Shown: piece by piece, positions 63,671 to 64,000 of the stretch
Position numbering within the stretch: position 1 is the stretch's first letter
Layout: each line of letters starts with the position of its first letter
Origin: Hyperoodon ampullatus
Lineage: Eukaryota > Chordata > Mammalia > Artiodactyla > Ziphiidae
Assembly (NCBI GenBank): GCA_949752795.1
Contig: OX457075.1
Coordinates: 7,182,001 to 7,246,000, forward strand
DNA: 64,000 bases
Reading direction: 5' to 3'
Notes under the pieces: generated by a model
Database searches by the model: none
Seen by the model: the letters and a program-made list of their open reading frames with translations, nothing else
What the model was told of the DNA's origin: nothing
Translations under genes and position numbers: made by a program

Positions 63671-64000
63671 GGCTTCCCTGGTGGCGCAGTGGTTGAGAAT
63701 CCGCCTGCCAGTGCAAGGGGCACGGGTTCGAGCCCTGGTCTGGGAAGATCCTACATGCCATGGAGCAGCTAAGCCTGTGCATCCCAACTACTGAGCCTGT
63801 GCTCTAGAGCCCGTGTGCCACAACTACTGAAGCCCACGTGCCTAGAGCCCGTGCTCGGCGACAAGAGAAGCCACCACAATGAGAAGCCCATGCACCGCAA
63901 CGAAGAGTAGCCCCGGCTCGCCACAACTAGAGAAAGCCCGCGTGCAGCAATGAAGACCCAATGCAGCCAAAAATAAATAAATAAATAAATTTATTTTTAA
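63671..64000 (+). mobile_element. Long CHR-type SINE, reaching the window edge
   Basis: Plus-strand long form with (AAAT)n tail running to the last base. It starts 23 bp after the minus-strand SINE. Confidence 0.92.

Larger units (their letters stand above)
59200..64000 (+). other. NSD3: Start of NSD3 intron 2 (continues past the window)
   Basis: It begins GTAAGT. The next NSD3 residues expected from family knowledge (RPNERVDT and on) were not found before the right edge, so the intron is longer than 4.8 kb. It contains an L1 3' end, an old L2-like piece near 60660-60860 and a cluster of SINEs at 63180-64000. Confidence 0.85.

Overview
The window is vertebrate nuclear DNA, almost certainly from a cetacean. 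It carries more than 30 tRNA-Glu-derived CHR-type SINEs (5' end reading GGCTTCCCTGGTGGCGCAG), both a short form of about 200 bp and a long form of about 300 bp, many with perfect target-site duplications (TSDs). L1 copies are also present. I recognised no ruminant BovB or Bov-tA elements. Hippopotamus is the main alternative; the species cannot be settled from this window.

Two genes lie head to head, matching the mammalian LETM2-NSD3 neighbourhood. On the minus strand, from about 16-18 kb down to base 76, lie coding exons homologous to LETM2, a mitochondrial inner-membrane LETM1-family protein. Eight coding exons can be placed precisely; the last one (about 54 codons) is beyond the left edge. 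On the plus strand is NSD3 (WHSC1L1), an H3K36 methyltransferase. Its non-coding exon 1 lies in a CpG island ending at 22203, followed by a 36.3-kb intron and then exon 2 (58481-59199), which carries the start codon and the first 225 residues. Exon 3 is not reached.

The main discovery is that LETM2 is broken. The large exon at 13577-14030 has two in-frame TGA codons, at codons 120 and 166. The exon at 8091-8541 is split by a 298-bp SINE flanked by a 15-bp TSD that differs at two positions. Removing the SINE and one TSD copy leaves exactly 138 bp (46 codons), so the ancestral exon is fully explained. All other exons keep their frames and splice acceptors, and two introns begin with GC instead of GT. 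I infer lineage-specific loss of LETM2 beside an intact NSD3.

Between the genes (about 17-22 kb) are two CpG islands. The LETM2-side island holds a perfect 7-3-7 palindrome of CRE half-sites with a CCAAT box; nearby is an RFX X-box-like palindrome. The NSD3 island holds a CCAAT box, a ZNF143/GFY-like motif, CGG repeats and, within the mRNA leader, four upstream start codons, one in an optimal Kozak context. The rest of the window is intronic: NSD3 intron 1 and the start of intron 2 are filled with SINEs, L1, L2, MIR and hAT-type remnants, with no further gene that I can support.
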